DNA from: CABYIR01 sp038103905
GTDB lineage: Bacteria; Pseudomonadota; Alphaproteobacteria; Pelagibacterales; AG-422-B15
Assembly: GCA_038103905.1 (NCBI GenBank)
Contig: JAYNZW010000009.1
Coordinates: 1-63,800, forward strand
Direction of reading: 5' to 3'
Length of the DNA stretch: 63,800 bases
Shown here: one piece after another, positions 27,864 to 36,977 of the stretch
Numbering within the stretch: position 1 is the stretch's first letter
Layout: each line of letters opens with the position of its first letter
Notes under the pieces: generated by a model
What the model was told of the DNA's origin: nothing
Database searches by the model: none
What the model saw: the letters and a program-made list of their open reading frames with translations, nothing else
Translations under genes and position numbers: made by a program

Positions 27864-28022
27864 ATGATTCATAATCAAATATGTCCATGGTGTAATCACT
27901 CAATCCAACCAATTGATGTTCATGGTCACTCTCAATGTCCAAATTGCAAAATTAATATTGATCCATGCTGCTCTGGAGAAAATAATCAATGTGAGCCTAG
28001 CTCAGAGATAGAGCAAGATTAA
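27864..28022 (+). CDS. 52-residue zinc-ribbon protein
   Basis: A short gene between two minus-strand operons. It encodes 52 residues with CPWC at positions 7-10 and CPNC at 25-28, the spacing of a zinc ribbon, then a CC pair near residue 35 and an acidic tail (SSEIEQD). Two His lie between the Cys pairs. An AAGG ribosome site lies 8 nt before the ATG, and the frame is open with a stop overlapping the end of the neighbouring MBL gene by 4 nt, convergent. The Cys pattern is most unlikely in a random frame. Function unknown; such mini-ribbons may bind nucleic acid or a partner protein. Confidence 0.75.
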   Translation: MIHNQICPWCNHSIQPIDVHGHSQCPNCKINIDPCCSGENNQCEPSSEIEQD

Positions 28023-29074
28023 TTTTCTCCTAGGTTTATAGTTTGTCCATGTATCATAGTAATGAATACATTCCCATCTAAGGATCTTGATGCTAATTCT
28101 TCCTCAAGCTTTAAAGGAGGTTCATCAACTGGTTCATCAGTTAAAATAAAAGTTCCCCAATGCATTCCAATAGCTTTTTCTGCATTTAAATCAATAAATG
28201 CTTGAACAGCTTCAGTTGGATTCATATGAGAAAATTTCATAAACCATCTTGGAGCGTATGCCCCAATTGGGATTAAAGCTAAATCAACCGACCCAAGTCT
28301 ATTAAATGTCTCTTTAAAATCATCACTGTAACCTGTATCACCAAGGTGAATTAAAGAATGACTATCGTTCTTGATATGCCAGCCGCCCCATAAAGTTTGA
28401 TTTCGATCAAATAATGTTCTTGAAGACCAATGCTGAACTGGTGTAAATGTTATTTTTGTATCTCCTATAATATGACTTTCCCACCAATCAAGCTCGATTA
28501 CATTGTTAATTGATTTATCTATAAACCATTTTTTAAGACCCAGAGGGACAAGAAAAATTGCATCAGGATTATTTTTGGCAATCCACTTCACTGTTTTCAA
28601 GTCTAGATGATCATAATGATTATGAGAAATTGTTACAAAATCAATTTTAGGTAGCTCTTCAAACTTCATAGCGGGCTTTGTATATCTTTGAGGTCCAGCA
28701 AAATTAATTGGAGAAGCTCTATTCGTGAGATGTGGATCAGTTAATATATTAAGTTCTTTATTTTGATAGAGGAATGATGCATGGCCAATCCATGTTATAG
28801 AGAATGATTTATTTTGATTTATCAATTCTAAATTAGGATCTACCATTTCGAAATCAATTGGAATAGCTTTAGTTTCTTTTTTGCCAGTCATCCACTTCCA
28901 GAGCTCTTTTAACTTTTTATTATTTGCAACACCATTAGTATTAACAAATGTTCCATTTTCTAAATGATGCTCAGGAGTTTTTTTTGTATTTTCTGTCATT
29001 GTTATTACTATCATTAATAAAATTAGTATTAATGAAAAAAAAAGAATTCTAACGAATCTAAATGAATTGTGCAT
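28019..29074 (-). CDS. Membrane-anchored metallo-beta-lactamase-fold hydrolase (NAPE-PLD-like)
   Basis: A 351-residue protein. Residues 8-26 form a hydrophobic N-terminal anchor or signal. The MBL metal site is SHNHYDHLD (His151, His153, Asp155, His156), followed by HLGDTGYSDDF and GMHWGTF. The framing motifs WIGHASFLYQ, LTDPHLTNRASP and PQRYTKPAM match the N-acylphosphatidylethanolamine phospholipase D subfamily rather than beta-lactamases, so a phospholipid head-group is a plausible substrate. It is the last gene of a five-gene overlapping operon (17-nt overlap with the TPR gene) that includes a Cfa-type lipid methyltransferase, which strengthens that reading. Substrate is unproven. Confidence 0.85.
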   Translation of the reverse strand: MHNSFRFVRILFFSLILILLMIVITMTENTKKTPEHHLENGTFVNTNGVANNKKLKELWKWMTGKKETKAIPIDFEMVDPNLELINQNKSFSITWIGHASFLYQNKELNILTDPHLTNRASPINFAGPQRYTKPAMKFEELPKIDFVTISHNHYDHLDLKTVKWIAKNNPDAIFLVPLGLKKWFIDKSINNVIELDWWESHIIGDTKITFTPVQHWSSRTLFDRNQTLWGGWHIKNDSHSLIHLGDTGYSDDFKETFNRLGSVDLALIPIGAYAPRWFMKFSHMNPTEAVQAFIDLNAEKAIGMHWGTFILTDEPVDEPPLKLEEELASRSLDGNVFITMIHGQTINLGEN

Positions 29075-29606
29075 TCATAAGTTTTAACATTTTTTTTGCA
29101 CTAGAACTATGAGGAACTATTGCCAGTAACCTCTCGTAAGTTTGAATAGATTCAGAAAAATTATTTAATTTAAATTGTATCTGACCAAGCCCATCTAAAG
29201 CACCAAAATGGCGAGGCTCAAGATCTAATGTCTTATCAATATCTTTAATGGAGTCATTAAAATTGCCCATCAAAAAGTGAAGGGTCGCTCTTTTATTCCA
29301 ACCTTCTGCAAAATCAGGTTTATTGATAATTAGTTGATTAAAAACAATTAATGACTGATCATACTTGCGTTGCTTTAATAATTGATTGCCAAGATTGTAC
29401 AGTTGTTGAGATTCTGGATCATTCGTTTCACTCCATATCTTCCATATGCTCGCAATATATACTGATGAAGACAATTCATTTTGAGAATCTTTTACATTCA
29501 AAAAAAGTTCATTTAGTCTTGGATCACTTTGATCAGCAGTCGCACTTGAAAATATTAAATAATTAAAAACTAATAAAAAAATGATTAAAAGCTTATTAAT
29601 TATCAC
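29058..29606 (-). CDS. exported TPR-repeat protein
   Basis: A 182-residue protein with a signal peptide (first ~24 residues, ending near SSATA) and two to three tetratricopeptide repeats between about 75 and 175 (YNLGNQLLKQRKYDQSLIVF, GWNKRATLHFLMGNFNDSI, GALDGLGQIQFKLNNFSES). It is probably periplasmic and probably a scaffold. The WNKRATLHFLMG segment is frequent in alphaproteobacterial TPR proteins. Its ATG overlaps the stop of the cfa-like gene (ATGA type) and its own end overlaps the MBL gene by 17 nt, so translation of all three is likely coupled. Confidence 0.8.
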   Translation of the reverse strand: MIINKLLIIFLLVFNYLIFSSATADQSDPRLNELFLNVKDSQNELSSSVYIASIWKIWSETNDPESQQLYNLGNQLLKQRKYDQSLIVFNQLIINKPDFAEGWNKRATLHFLMGNFNDSIKDIDKTLDLEPRHFGALDGLGQIQFKLNNFSESIQTYERLLAIVPHSSSAKKMLKLMNAQFI

Positions 29607-30772
29607 TTTGCTTCAAACAAATATTGCGAAACATTTATTCTTGTAGATAAAAAACCTCCTCTACAATAAGCCAGATAAAAATCCCAGAGTTTTTTAAATC
29701 TGTCATTAAAGCCAAGTTTGGCAATGTCTTCCCAATTTTCATTAAACTGATTAAACCAAATCTCTAGTGTTTTTGCATAGTCATGAGCAAATGACTTTGT
29801 GTTCAGGGTCTCAAGTTTAAATTTATCTGCAATAGATTTAAAAGCACCATCTGAAGCCATGAGGCCACCTGGAAAAATATATGTTTGTATGAAATCAGTT
29901 GTTTTTACATACTTGTCAAATAGTGCGTCATCAATTGTAATTGTCTGGATAAGTGCTTTACCATTTTTATTTAATAATTCTCTTACTTTACTAAAGTAAC
30001 TATTCCAGTATTCCTTACCAACAGCCTCAAACATTTCTATTGAAACAACAGCATCAAATTTTCCTTCAATCAACCTATAATCTTTTAGAATAACTTCTGG
30101 ATCATTTTCCATATTTAATAATCTTTCGGTTGCAAATTTATGCTGTTCATCAGAAATTGTTATTCCTTTTACCTTAAAGCCTTTTTTAGATGCATATTCC
30201 ATGAAGCCACCCCATCCACATCCAATTTCAAGAATTGATTGTCCAGGTTTAAGATCTAATTTATCAATAATTCTTTGATACTTATTCTCTTGTGCCTCTG
30301 CTAACGAAATCTTCTTATTGTCAAAAAAAGCTGAAGAGTAAGTCATTGTATTATCCAACCAAAGTTGATAAAAGCTATTTCCTAAATCGTAATGAGCAAG
30401 GATATTTTTCTTACTACCTGAAATACTATTTTTATTACGTAGGTGATATATGTAGGTAAAAATTTTAAAAATATTTTTTCCATCTGAGATATCTGATATA
30501 TATTCAACATTTACTGAGAAAAATTCCATCAGATCAAGCAGATTACTTGTACTCCAATGATTTTCAAAATATCCCTCTGCCAAACCAATATCGCCTCGTG
30601 TAATAGCAAGCCATAGCATTTTCCAAGACTTTATATTCAAATCAACAATAGATCCTGAGTCTCCAAAAACTGATGTTGTTTTATCTGGATAGGTCACTTG
30701 AATTTGATTAACTTGAATCTTGCTCAAACCTTTTTCAATATTTCTTTTTAGAATTCTACTCAGCATACCCAT
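29603..30772 (-). CDS. Cyclopropane-fatty-acyl-phospholipid synthase-family methyltransferase
   Basis: SAM-dependent methyltransferase that modifies unsaturated acyl chains in membrane phospholipids, or a close relative with a changed product. The 389-residue protein has the Cfa signature HYDLGNSFYQLWLDNTMTYSSA (127-148), SAM motif I LEIGCGWGGF (181-190), and SIEMFEAVGKEYW and YIFPGGLMAS in the active-site half. Start and stop overlap its neighbours (17 nt with DUF1365, 4 nt with the TPR gene). Clusters of Cfa, DUF1365 and a COG2907 FAD protein are known from many proteobacteria, and in Rhodobacter related genes belong to the singlet-oxygen/furan fatty acid response. Whether this enzyme makes cyclopropane or a methylated product cannot be said. 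Confidence 0.88.
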   Translation of the reverse strand: MGMLSRILKRNIEKGLSKIQVNQIQVTYPDKTTSVFGDSGSIVDLNIKSWKMLWLAITRGDIGLAEGYFENHWSTSNLLDLMEFFSVNVEYISDISDGKNIFKIFTYIYHLRNKNSISGSKKNILAHYDLGNSFYQLWLDNTMTYSSAFFDNKKISLAEAQENKYQRIIDKLDLKPGQSILEIGCGWGGFMEYASKKGFKVKGITISDEQHKFATERLLNMENDPEVILKDYRLIEGKFDAVVSIEMFEAVGKEYWNSYFSKVRELLNKNGKALIQTITIDDALFDKYVKTTDFIQTYIFPGGLMASDGAFKSIADKFKLETLNTKSFAHDYAKTLEIWFNQFNENWEDIAKLGFNDRFKKLWDFYLAYCRGGFLSTRINVSQYLFEAK

Positions 30773-31490
30773 TTCCTTTGTGGCTAAAAATTCTCAGCTT
30801 TTTTCTCCAAAGAAGAAAAGCTTGATAATGAATTTTAGGCAGTACAGATAGTGAATTCAAGTATAAAGAACATACAAAATATAAAAAATTCAGCCTATTA
30901 AAGTCTTTCAGAATTCCTGAGAGCCTGGTAACGATCTCAAGGTTATTCTTCGGATCAAATTCATTAATTTTAATTGTTAATGATTTGTCATCTAACTGAA
31001 ATTTGTACTTACCTATTTTATCAGCAAATGGAGATACATACATAGTCTTATCTGTCTCAAGCCATAAATTGCTTTCAATTTCCATACCTTGATTATGAAT
31101 ATAGTAAACTTCTTTTTCTTTAAATGTATTAGTGACTTCGGCTATATAAGAAACTGTTTTACCATTTTTTTTTAAAAACCAGAAACAAACGGGATTAAAT
31201 GACTTTCGAAAAAATATATTTGGAGTTTTTAATAAATCCAGTGAAACATATTTTGAGTTTAGTGAGTGCTCGTCTATATAATTGATAAACCACTTAATTA
31301 TTTTTTCTTTAATGATTTTTTCTTTGAAATCATATGATGAGAAACTTATGTTAAACTTATTAAATTTTTTTGTCTTAAAATCATAAATGTTCTGGTTAAA
31401 AAGCGATCGATATTGATACTTAAATGAGTGTTTTTTTGGAAAACTTCTACTATGTAAAACCTCGCCCAAATAAATAGAACTTTGTATCAT
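30756..31490 (-). CDS. DUF1365 family protein
   Basis: A 244-residue protein of the DUF1365 (COG3496) family, recognised from QSSIYLGEVLHSRSFPKKHSF at the start, the NPVCFWF motif near residue 120, the following EVTNTFKE, and the KTMYVSPFADKIGKYKF block. No catalytic role is established; the family is found almost always next to Cfa-type methyltransferases and FAD-dependent oxidoreductases, as here. It follows the FAD gene with an ATGA overlap and overlaps cfa by 17 nt. No membrane segment except a weakly hydrophobic C-terminal stretch. Likely takes part in the same acyl-chain modification. Confidence 0.85.
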   Translation of the reverse strand: MIQSSIYLGEVLHSRSFPKKHSFKYQYRSLFNQNIYDFKTKKFNKFNISFSSYDFKEKIIKEKIIKWFINYIDEHSLNSKYVSLDLLKTPNIFFRKSFNPVCFWFLKKNGKTVSYIAEVTNTFKEKEVYYIHNQGMEIESNLWLETDKTMYVSPFADKIGKYKFQLDDKSLTIKINEFDPKNNLEIVTRLSGILKDFNRLNFLYFVCSLYLNSLSVLPKIHYQAFLLWRKKLRIFSHKGNGYAE

Positions 31491-32695
31491 TTATTTAGAT
31501 TATTAATCATTTGAGCAATCATAATTCCAGATTTTACACCATCCTCATGAAAACCATAACCTAAATATGCTCCCGCATAGAAAACTCTATTTTTGCCCTG
31601 TAGTTTTTTAATTTTTTTCTGACCAGTAATAGTTTTATTTTTATAAATAATATGCTCATATTTTTTTGCTCGAAAAATACTTTTTGGGTCAGGTGTATTG
31701 AATCTTCCTATTGTTACAAAAATATTTTCAGTGGTGTTCAGATTTTGTAATTTATTCATCCAATAAGTTACGTATTGTTCATCGCCTTTTTTCACAGAAT
31801 TCCAAGAAGACCACTTCGATATATTTTTTGGCATAAAAGAAGTATCATTATGAAGAATAGTTTTATTATTTGAATATTCAAAATAAGAATAGGCCTTAGC
31901 CTCATCGACAGTTTGATCAACTAGAATTTGATTAATCTGTTTTGTATTACAAGCAAAAATTACATAATCATACTTTGCTTTTACCCCATTACCCTTAATA
32001 CTTATATTATTTTTACCTCTTTGAATGGAAATTATCTTTGATAGATTTATATTTTTCACATTTGTCTTATTTAAAATCTTTTTAATGTAAGACGAGCTTC
32101 CATTCTTAATCGAATACCATTGTGGTCGATTAAAAATATTTAATAATCCATGATTATTAAAAAAACTGAGGAATCGATTTGTTGGAAAATTATGCATCTG
32201 GTGAGGACTCATTGACCAGATAGCGGCCGACATGGGATAAACATAATTCTCAGCAAAACTCTGAGAAAATTTATTTAAATTTAACCACTCTGATATTGGT
32301 AGCTCATTATCAATTTTTTTTCTTCCTAATTTATTAAATTTAAGAATATTAATTAAAAATTTTATATTCAAAATTGAAAAATAATGACTTGGCCTAAAAA
32401 AATCTTTAGAACACCACGTTTTATCATCTGTTGACGAACTGTAAGACATATCGGAGATGTTCAGATTTACACTGCATTCATCTAATATTTTTAAAAAATT
32501 ATTATAGTTACGATCGTTACAAACAATGAATCCCGTATCAACACGAATTTCTTTATTTCTTAATTTAATGGAATGAGTATCAGTATGCCCACCTAATCTA
32601 TCTTCAATATCATACATATCAATGCTTATATTTTTATCTAAATAAAAGGCTGATGATAAAGCAGATATTCCTGTACCTATGATTGCGATTTTCAT
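31487..32695 (-). CDS. FAD-dependent amine oxidase-like protein (COG2907)
   Basis: A 402-residue flavoprotein. The N-terminal Rossmann site is KIAIIGTGISALSSAFYL, followed by the second FAD motif DRLGGHTDTH and FIVCNDRNYNNF. The C-terminus closes the FAD site with YAGAYLGYGFHEDGVKSG. This is the COG2907 predicted NAD/FAD-binding branch of the amine oxidase/phytoene desaturase superfamily, typically adjacent to DUF1365 and Cfa genes. In such clusters it is thought to act on acyl chains (desaturation or oxidation), not on amines. It is the first gene of the five-gene minus-strand lipid operon, 48 nt after the DUF983 gene. Confidence 0.87.
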   Translation of the reverse strand: MKIAIIGTGISALSSAFYLDKNISIDMYDIEDRLGGHTDTHSIKLRNKEIRVDTGFIVCNDRNYNNFLKILDECSVNLNISDMSYSSSTDDKTWCSKDFFRPSHYFSILNIKFLINILKFNKLGRKKIDNELPISEWLNLNKFSQSFAENYVYPMSAAIWSMSPHQMHNFPTNRFLSFFNNHGLLNIFNRPQWYSIKNGSSSYIKKILNKTNVKNINLSKIISIQRGKNNISIKGNGVKAKYDYVIFACNTKQINQILVDQTVDEAKAYSYFEYSNNKTILHNDTSFMPKNISKWSSWNSVKKGDEQYVTYWMNKLQNLNTTENIFVTIGRFNTPDPKSIFRAKKYEHIIYKNKTITGQKKIKKLQGKNRVFYAGAYLGYGFHEDGVKSGIMIAQMINNLNK

Positions 32696-32743
32696 TATTA
32701 AATATATATATGATCTGAAATTTAGAAATCAAAGATTACACGG

Positions 32744-33124
32744 CTAGATGCTGTCATTAATTTCCTCGTTCTTCATTTTTAATCGCCACATGATTACAAG
32801 GCATATGCTTTTAGAAATAGGAAGTAAATATAAGACGATTATTAATGAAAAAGGTATCCAAATCAAAGCTTGTAACCATAGATCTGGAGCGAAAGCTTGT
32901 TCAGCACTTAATACAAGTGGTACAACTATATGACCCGCTAATACAATTGATAACCAAGGTCCAAAATCATCTGTCCTATAGATTGAAAGATCTTCGTTGC
33001 ACTTACTGCAATTATTATTAATTTTTAAGTAGCCTGAGAAAATCTTTCCATGACTACACTTTGGACATTTTTTGAGTATTCCACTAATTAACACTCTCAT
33101 TAGAGAAATTTTATTTATTGCCAT
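32744..33124 (-). CDS. DUF983 membrane protein with zinc ribbon
   Basis: A 126-residue protein from ATG 33124 (an in-frame TTG one codon earlier directly follows the soxG stop and is less likely). The N-terminal part has two CxxC pairs (Cys20/23 and Cys39/42) forming a zinc ribbon. The FGPW motif follows (here DDFGPWLSIVLAGH) and then two to three transmembrane helices, as usual for DUF983. Function is unknown. It is encoded 3 nt after soxG, at the end of the sarcosine oxidase gene row, where it may be co-transcribed. Confidence 0.85.
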   Translation of the reverse strand: MAINKISLMRVLISGILKKCPKCSHGKIFSGYLKINNNCSKCNEDLSIYRTDDFGPWLSIVLAGHIVVPLVLSAEQAFAPDLWLQALIWIPFSLIIVLYLLPISKSICLVIMWRLKMKNEEINDSI

Positions 33125-33127
33125 CAA

Positions 33128-33694
33128 CTATTCAATGAACTCAGAACAAGAGTCTGATAGCCATTCCCACAAATAGTCAGCAAAACTCCATCGAATGAGA
33201 ATATCAAAAACTTTATCATCTGATAGCCGATCAATTAATACTGTTCCTTTAGAAATATAGGATTGGGCGCAGGTATTTTTATTCTTAAGATAATCTTTAA
33301 AATTTAAAGGACAGCCCTTTTCCAAAACGTCAATACTATTTACTCCACTAAGACGAATAGTAATATAATAATCAGATACATCAGTTAAAGCGAAGAACTT
33401 ATCAGTTAAATTAATATTAAGATCAGTAATTAATTTATCTTTTTTATCTTCAGAACATTGAATTAAAAATTCATTTGGACCAAGCCATGCTGTTCTTGTT
33501 TCATCGTTTGTACTGACCTCTCCAGAACTTTTTGGCAGATCATAGCCTAAATAAGCTGAAACTCTGTTTAGAGTATCAGAGTCGTCACTGTTTATTCTTA
33601 AATTAATTTTTCCAATAAAATCCATAAATTCAAGGTTAATATTGGCAGACTTTATTTGCTGTTTATCTTGCAAAGGTGAATTCGCATTATTCAT
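33128..33694 (-). CDS. soxG: Sarcosine oxidase gamma subunit
   Basis: Small GcvT-like subunit of heterotetrameric sarcosine oxidase, packed against the alpha subunit. From ATG 33694, within the last codons of soxA (8-nt overlap), it has 188 residues. A longer in-frame start at 33718 exists but lies deeper in soxA. Recognised by TAWLGPNEFLIQC, ALTDVSDYYITIRLSG and the final SFADYLWEWL region, and by position after soxA. It has no known catalytic residues. The gene order soxB, soxD, soxA, soxG on the minus strand is the standard one. Confidence 0.88.
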   Translation of the reverse strand: MNNANSPLQDKQQIKSANINLEFMDFIGKINLRINSDDSDTLNRVSAYLGYDLPKSSGEVSTNDETRTAWLGPNEFLIQCSEDKKDKLITDLNINLTDKFFALTDVSDYYITIRLSGVNSIDVLEKGCPLNFKDYLKNKNTCAQSYISKGTVLIDRLSDDKVFDILIRWSFADYLWEWLSDSCSEFIE

Positions 33695-36600
33695 TGTTAC
33701 GAGCCCCTTCCTTATCATAAAAAACTGAATCTGTTATTGTAGCCTCGATAACTTTACCATTCATTAGAGGAATTTTAACAACATCACCCATTCGACTAAG
33801 ACCATTTTTGATTAGTGCAAGTGCAATAGGATGATTACATGTTGGACTATAATAACTTGAACTTACATGACCAATCATATTCATCGGTGGCCTTGGTTTT
33901 ACCTCATCAACAACATAACTCCCCTCTGGCAATACAGTTTTTTTATCATTCACTAAAAGTCCTACTAGCTGCTTTCTATCTGACCGCATCGTATCTGACC
34001 TTGAAAATGAACGTTTACCAAGAAAATCTTCTTTTTTCTTAGATACAATCCAGTCCATATTAATATCTTTAGGAGTTACGCTTCCATCAGTATCTTGACC
34101 AACAATAATGAAACCTTTTTCAGCTCTTAGAACATGCATTGACTCTGTTCCATATGGAGTAATGTCATATTTTTTTCCGTGTTTCATAAATTCATTCCAG
34201 ACAAAGAGGCCATATCTTGAAGGCACATTGATTTCAAAACTCAATTCACCAGTAAAACTTATTCTGAATATTCTTGCATCAATTCCACATACTTTTCCTT
34301 CTTTCATTTTCATAAATGGAAAAGCTTCTTTTGAGAGATCTATATCAGTAAGATCTGACAAGAAACTTCTAGAATTAGGACCTGAGATACTTAAAACAGT
34401 CCATTGTTCTGTAACCGATGTACAAAATACTTTCATGTCAAGCCATTCTGTTTGCAAAAACTCCTCAAGCCAAGACATAACTCTAGCTGCACCACCAGTA
34501 GTAGTAGTCATATGATAGCGATTTTCAGAAATTCTTGTTGTTACACCATCATCAAATACCATTCCATGTTCATTACACATTAATCCATATCGACATGAAC
34601 CTACCTCAAGCTTAGACCATGCATTTGTATAAATAAGATTGAGAAACTTTGCGACATCAGGCCCCTGTAAATCAATTTTTCCTAGTGTTGAAGCATCAAG
34701 TATTCCAAGACTATTTCTAACAGCCTTACATTCTCTATTTACTGCATCATGAATATTCTCATTTTTTAGAGGAAAGTAATGTGGTCTTTTCCATTGGCCT
34801 ACATCTTCAAACTCTGCTTTATTATCAACATGCCATTCATGAATTGCAGTTTTTCTCTCAGGATCAAATAGATGATCTACATTTCTTCCAGCAATTGCTC
34901 CAATAGTTTGTGGAGAATATGGCGGCCTGAAAGTAGTATGGCCAATATTATCAACTGGCTTATTATGTATATGTGACATTAAGGCTAAGGCATTTACATT
35001 TGATGTCTTACCCTGATCTGTTCCCATGCCAGTAGTTGTATAACGCTTCGTATGCTCTACACTAACATAGCCCTCTCGTTGAGCTAGAAATATGTCTGCA
35101 GCTGTTACATCATGCTGAAAATCAACAAAGTGTTTAGAGCCATGAGTAACTTTCTTTTTTCCAATCATATAAGGCTCAACCTTTGCTTCAGTAAACTCTA
35201 AATCTTCAAAGGCTTTATCGATCTCTAGACTTTTATTTGCTGATTTTCCTAGTTCGGTGGCGAAATCTAGCCCTGCCTGATACGATTTTTTTAAAACATC
35301 TAATAAATTAAAGTCTCCATTATTACAGCCAACAACTTTTTGGTTTTTGATTAACTCTTTTGGAGTAAAAGAATTTAATTTTATATTATATTCAAGTTTA
35401 CCACGCGATTGACTAAATAATTGTACTGACGGATTCCAACCTCCCGACATAAGCACCAAATCACACTCAATTTCATTTAAGCTACCAGTTAGTTCATTAT
35501 TCTTTTGATCAACTTTTTGAATCTCAATTTTTTTAATTTTTTGGTAACCTTGAGTACTGATTATTGAATGAGATGGATAAATTTTAATATTAAACTTATT
35601 ACAGCGATCACTTATATCTGAAGAAATATCCTCCCTATTATCTACAACTGTAACCTTCGCTCCTTTGCTTGCAAAATCAATAGCTGCTCCATAGGCATGG
35701 TCATTATTTGTAAAAAGAACTACTGACTTCCCAGGTAAAACTCCATACTGGTTGAGATATGCTCTTGCAGCAGAAGCCAACATGATTCCCGGTCTATCAT
35801 TTCCAGAAAAAACAAGAGGTCTTTCAAAAGCGCCTTGGGCTAAAATCACTTTTTTTGCTCTTATTCTCCAATATCTCTCCCGCGGCAACTTATCAGAGAA
35901 GTAAGGTAAGTGATTTGTTACTTTTTGAAGAGCTGTTAAGTAATTATAATCATAATATCCCATTACAGCTGTTCTATTAAGAATAGTAACATTGTCATAA
36001 GATTTTAATTCTTCTAGAGTTTGATTGATCCAATCATTTGAATTTAAACTTCCAATTTGAGCAGTAACATTTCTCAGATACCCACCAAGTAGTGGTTTTT
36101 CATCAATCAATAAAACATCACACCCAGATCTTGCTGCCGCAAGTGCAGACATTAAACCAGAAACACCTCCACCAACAATAAGGACATCGCAGTAATGAAA
36201 TTTTTGCTCATATCTATCAGGATTTTTTACGGTTGGAGCGACACCAAGTCCAGCTGCTTTACGAATAAAATGTTCATAGAAAAGCCATAAGCTTGGTGGC
36301 CACATAAAAGTTTTATAATAAAAACCTGCAGGAAAAACTCGTGATAAAAAGTTATTAATGCTACCGATATCAAAATTTACAGATGGCCAACAGTTTTGAC
36401 TTGAAGCTTCAAGCCCTTCATAAATTTCAACTTCAGTAGCTCTCATGTTGGGCTCAGTTCTTGCACCTAGACCAAGTTGAACAAGAGCATTTGGCTCTTC
36501 AGAACCTGCTGTAAGAATGCCTCTTGGTCTATGATATTTAAAACTTCTACCAATTAAATGTACATCATTAGCTAGCAAAGCCGATGCAAGAGTGTCTCCT

Positions 36601-36695
36601 TGATAACCAGTGTATTCAGTTCCATTAAATTTAAATTTAATTGACTTAGATCTATCAATCCTTCCACCGCTATATATTCTATTTTGATTACTCAT
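33687..36695 (-). CDS. soxA: Sarcosine oxidase alpha subunit
   Basis: Large subunit, 1002 residues as expected. It converts sarcosine, oxygen and tetrahydrofolate to glycine, H2O2 and 5,10-methylene-THF together with SoxB, D and G. The order is: an N-terminal 2Fe-2S-like fold (KFNGTEYTGYQGDTLASALL), an NAD site (VLIVGGGVSGL at about 171-181), a second dinucleotide site near 285-360, and a C-terminal GcvT-type aminomethyltransferase domain from about 620 (QWKRPHYFPLK; FDDGVTTRISENRY; GTESMHVLRAEKGFIIVGQDT). The last feature places folate at this subunit. It starts 2 nt after soxD and overlaps soxG by 8 nt. Confidence 0.95.
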   Translation of the reverse strand: MSNQNRIYSGGRIDRSKSIKFKFNGTEYTGYQGDTLASALLANDVHLIGRSFKYHRPRGILTAGSEEPNALVQLGLGARTEPNMRATEVEIYEGLEASSQNCWPSVNFDIGSINNFLSRVFPAGFYYKTFMWPPSLWLFYEHFIRKAAGLGVAPTVKNPDRYEQKFHYCDVLIVGGGVSGLMSALAAARSGCDVLLIDEKPLLGGYLRNVTAQIGSLNSNDWINQTLEELKSYDNVTILNRTAVMGYYDYNYLTALQKVTNHLPYFSDKLPRERYWRIRAKKVILAQGAFERPLVFSGNDRPGIMLASAARAYLNQYGVLPGKSVVLFTNNDHAYGAAIDFASKGAKVTVVDNREDISSDISDRCNKFNIKIYPSHSIISTQGYQKIKKIEIQKVDQKNNELTGSLNEIECDLVLMSGGWNPSVQLFSQSRGKLEYNIKLNSFTPKELIKNQKVVGCNNGDFNLLDVLKKSYQAGLDFATELGKSANKSLEIDKAFEDLEFTEAKVEPYMIGKKKVTHGSKHFVDFQHDVTAADIFLAQREGYVSVEHTKRYTTTGMGTDQGKTSNVNALALMSHIHNKPVDNIGHTTFRPPYSPQTIGAIAGRNVDHLFDPERKTAIHEWHVDNKAEFEDVGQWKRPHYFPLKNENIHDAVNRECKAVRNSLGILDASTLGKIDLQGPDVAKFLNLIYTNAWSKLEVGSCRYGLMCNEHGMVFDDGVTTRISENRYHMTTTTGGAARVMSWLEEFLQTEWLDMKVFCTSVTEQWTVLSISGPNSRSFLSDLTDIDLSKEAFPFMKMKEGKVCGIDARIFRISFTGELSFEINVPSRYGLFVWNEFMKHGKKYDITPYGTESMHVLRAEKGFIIVGQDTDGSVTPKDINMDWIVSKKKEDFLGKRSFSRSDTMRSDRKQLVGLLVNDKKTVLPEGSYVVDEVKPRPPMNMIGHVSSSYYSPTCNHPIALALIKNGLSRMGDVVKIPLMNGKVIEATITDSVFYDKEGARNNE

Positions 36696-36697
36696 AA

Positions 36698-36973
36698 CTA
36701 TGTTTTTGGCTTTTCCTCACCCATTTTATAAGTAGCAAGAATTTCATCAGAAATAGTGTCTCTCATTACATTAAACCATCTTCTGCAACCATGATCGTGC
36801 GTCCAACGCTCATAATGAATTCCTTTTTTATTTGAGCGGATGAAAAGATATTCGCCCCATTCTGCATCTGTTAAATTATCTGGGTTTTCAGGTCTTGCTA
36901 TATGTGCTTCACCGTGACAAGAGAATTCAGTTTGATCTCGCTCACCACAGTATGGACACTTAATTACAAACAT
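36698..36973 (-). CDS. soxD: Sarcosine oxidase delta subunit
   Basis: Zinc-containing small subunit. The ATG at 36973 gives 91 residues, the family length, beginning MFVIKCPYCGERDQTEFSCHG. The longer in-frame start at 37012 would overlap soxB and add an unrelated stretch. The zinc ligands Cys6, Cys9, His59 and Cys63 fall at the positions known for SoxD. The start lies 4 nt after the soxB stop and the end 2 nt before soxA. Confidence 0.93.
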   Translation of the reverse strand: MFVIKCPYCGERDQTEFSCHGEAHIARPENPDNLTDAEWGEYLFIRSNKKGIHYERWTHDHGCRRWFNVMRDTISDEILATYKMGEEKPKT

Positions 36974-36977
36974 AATA

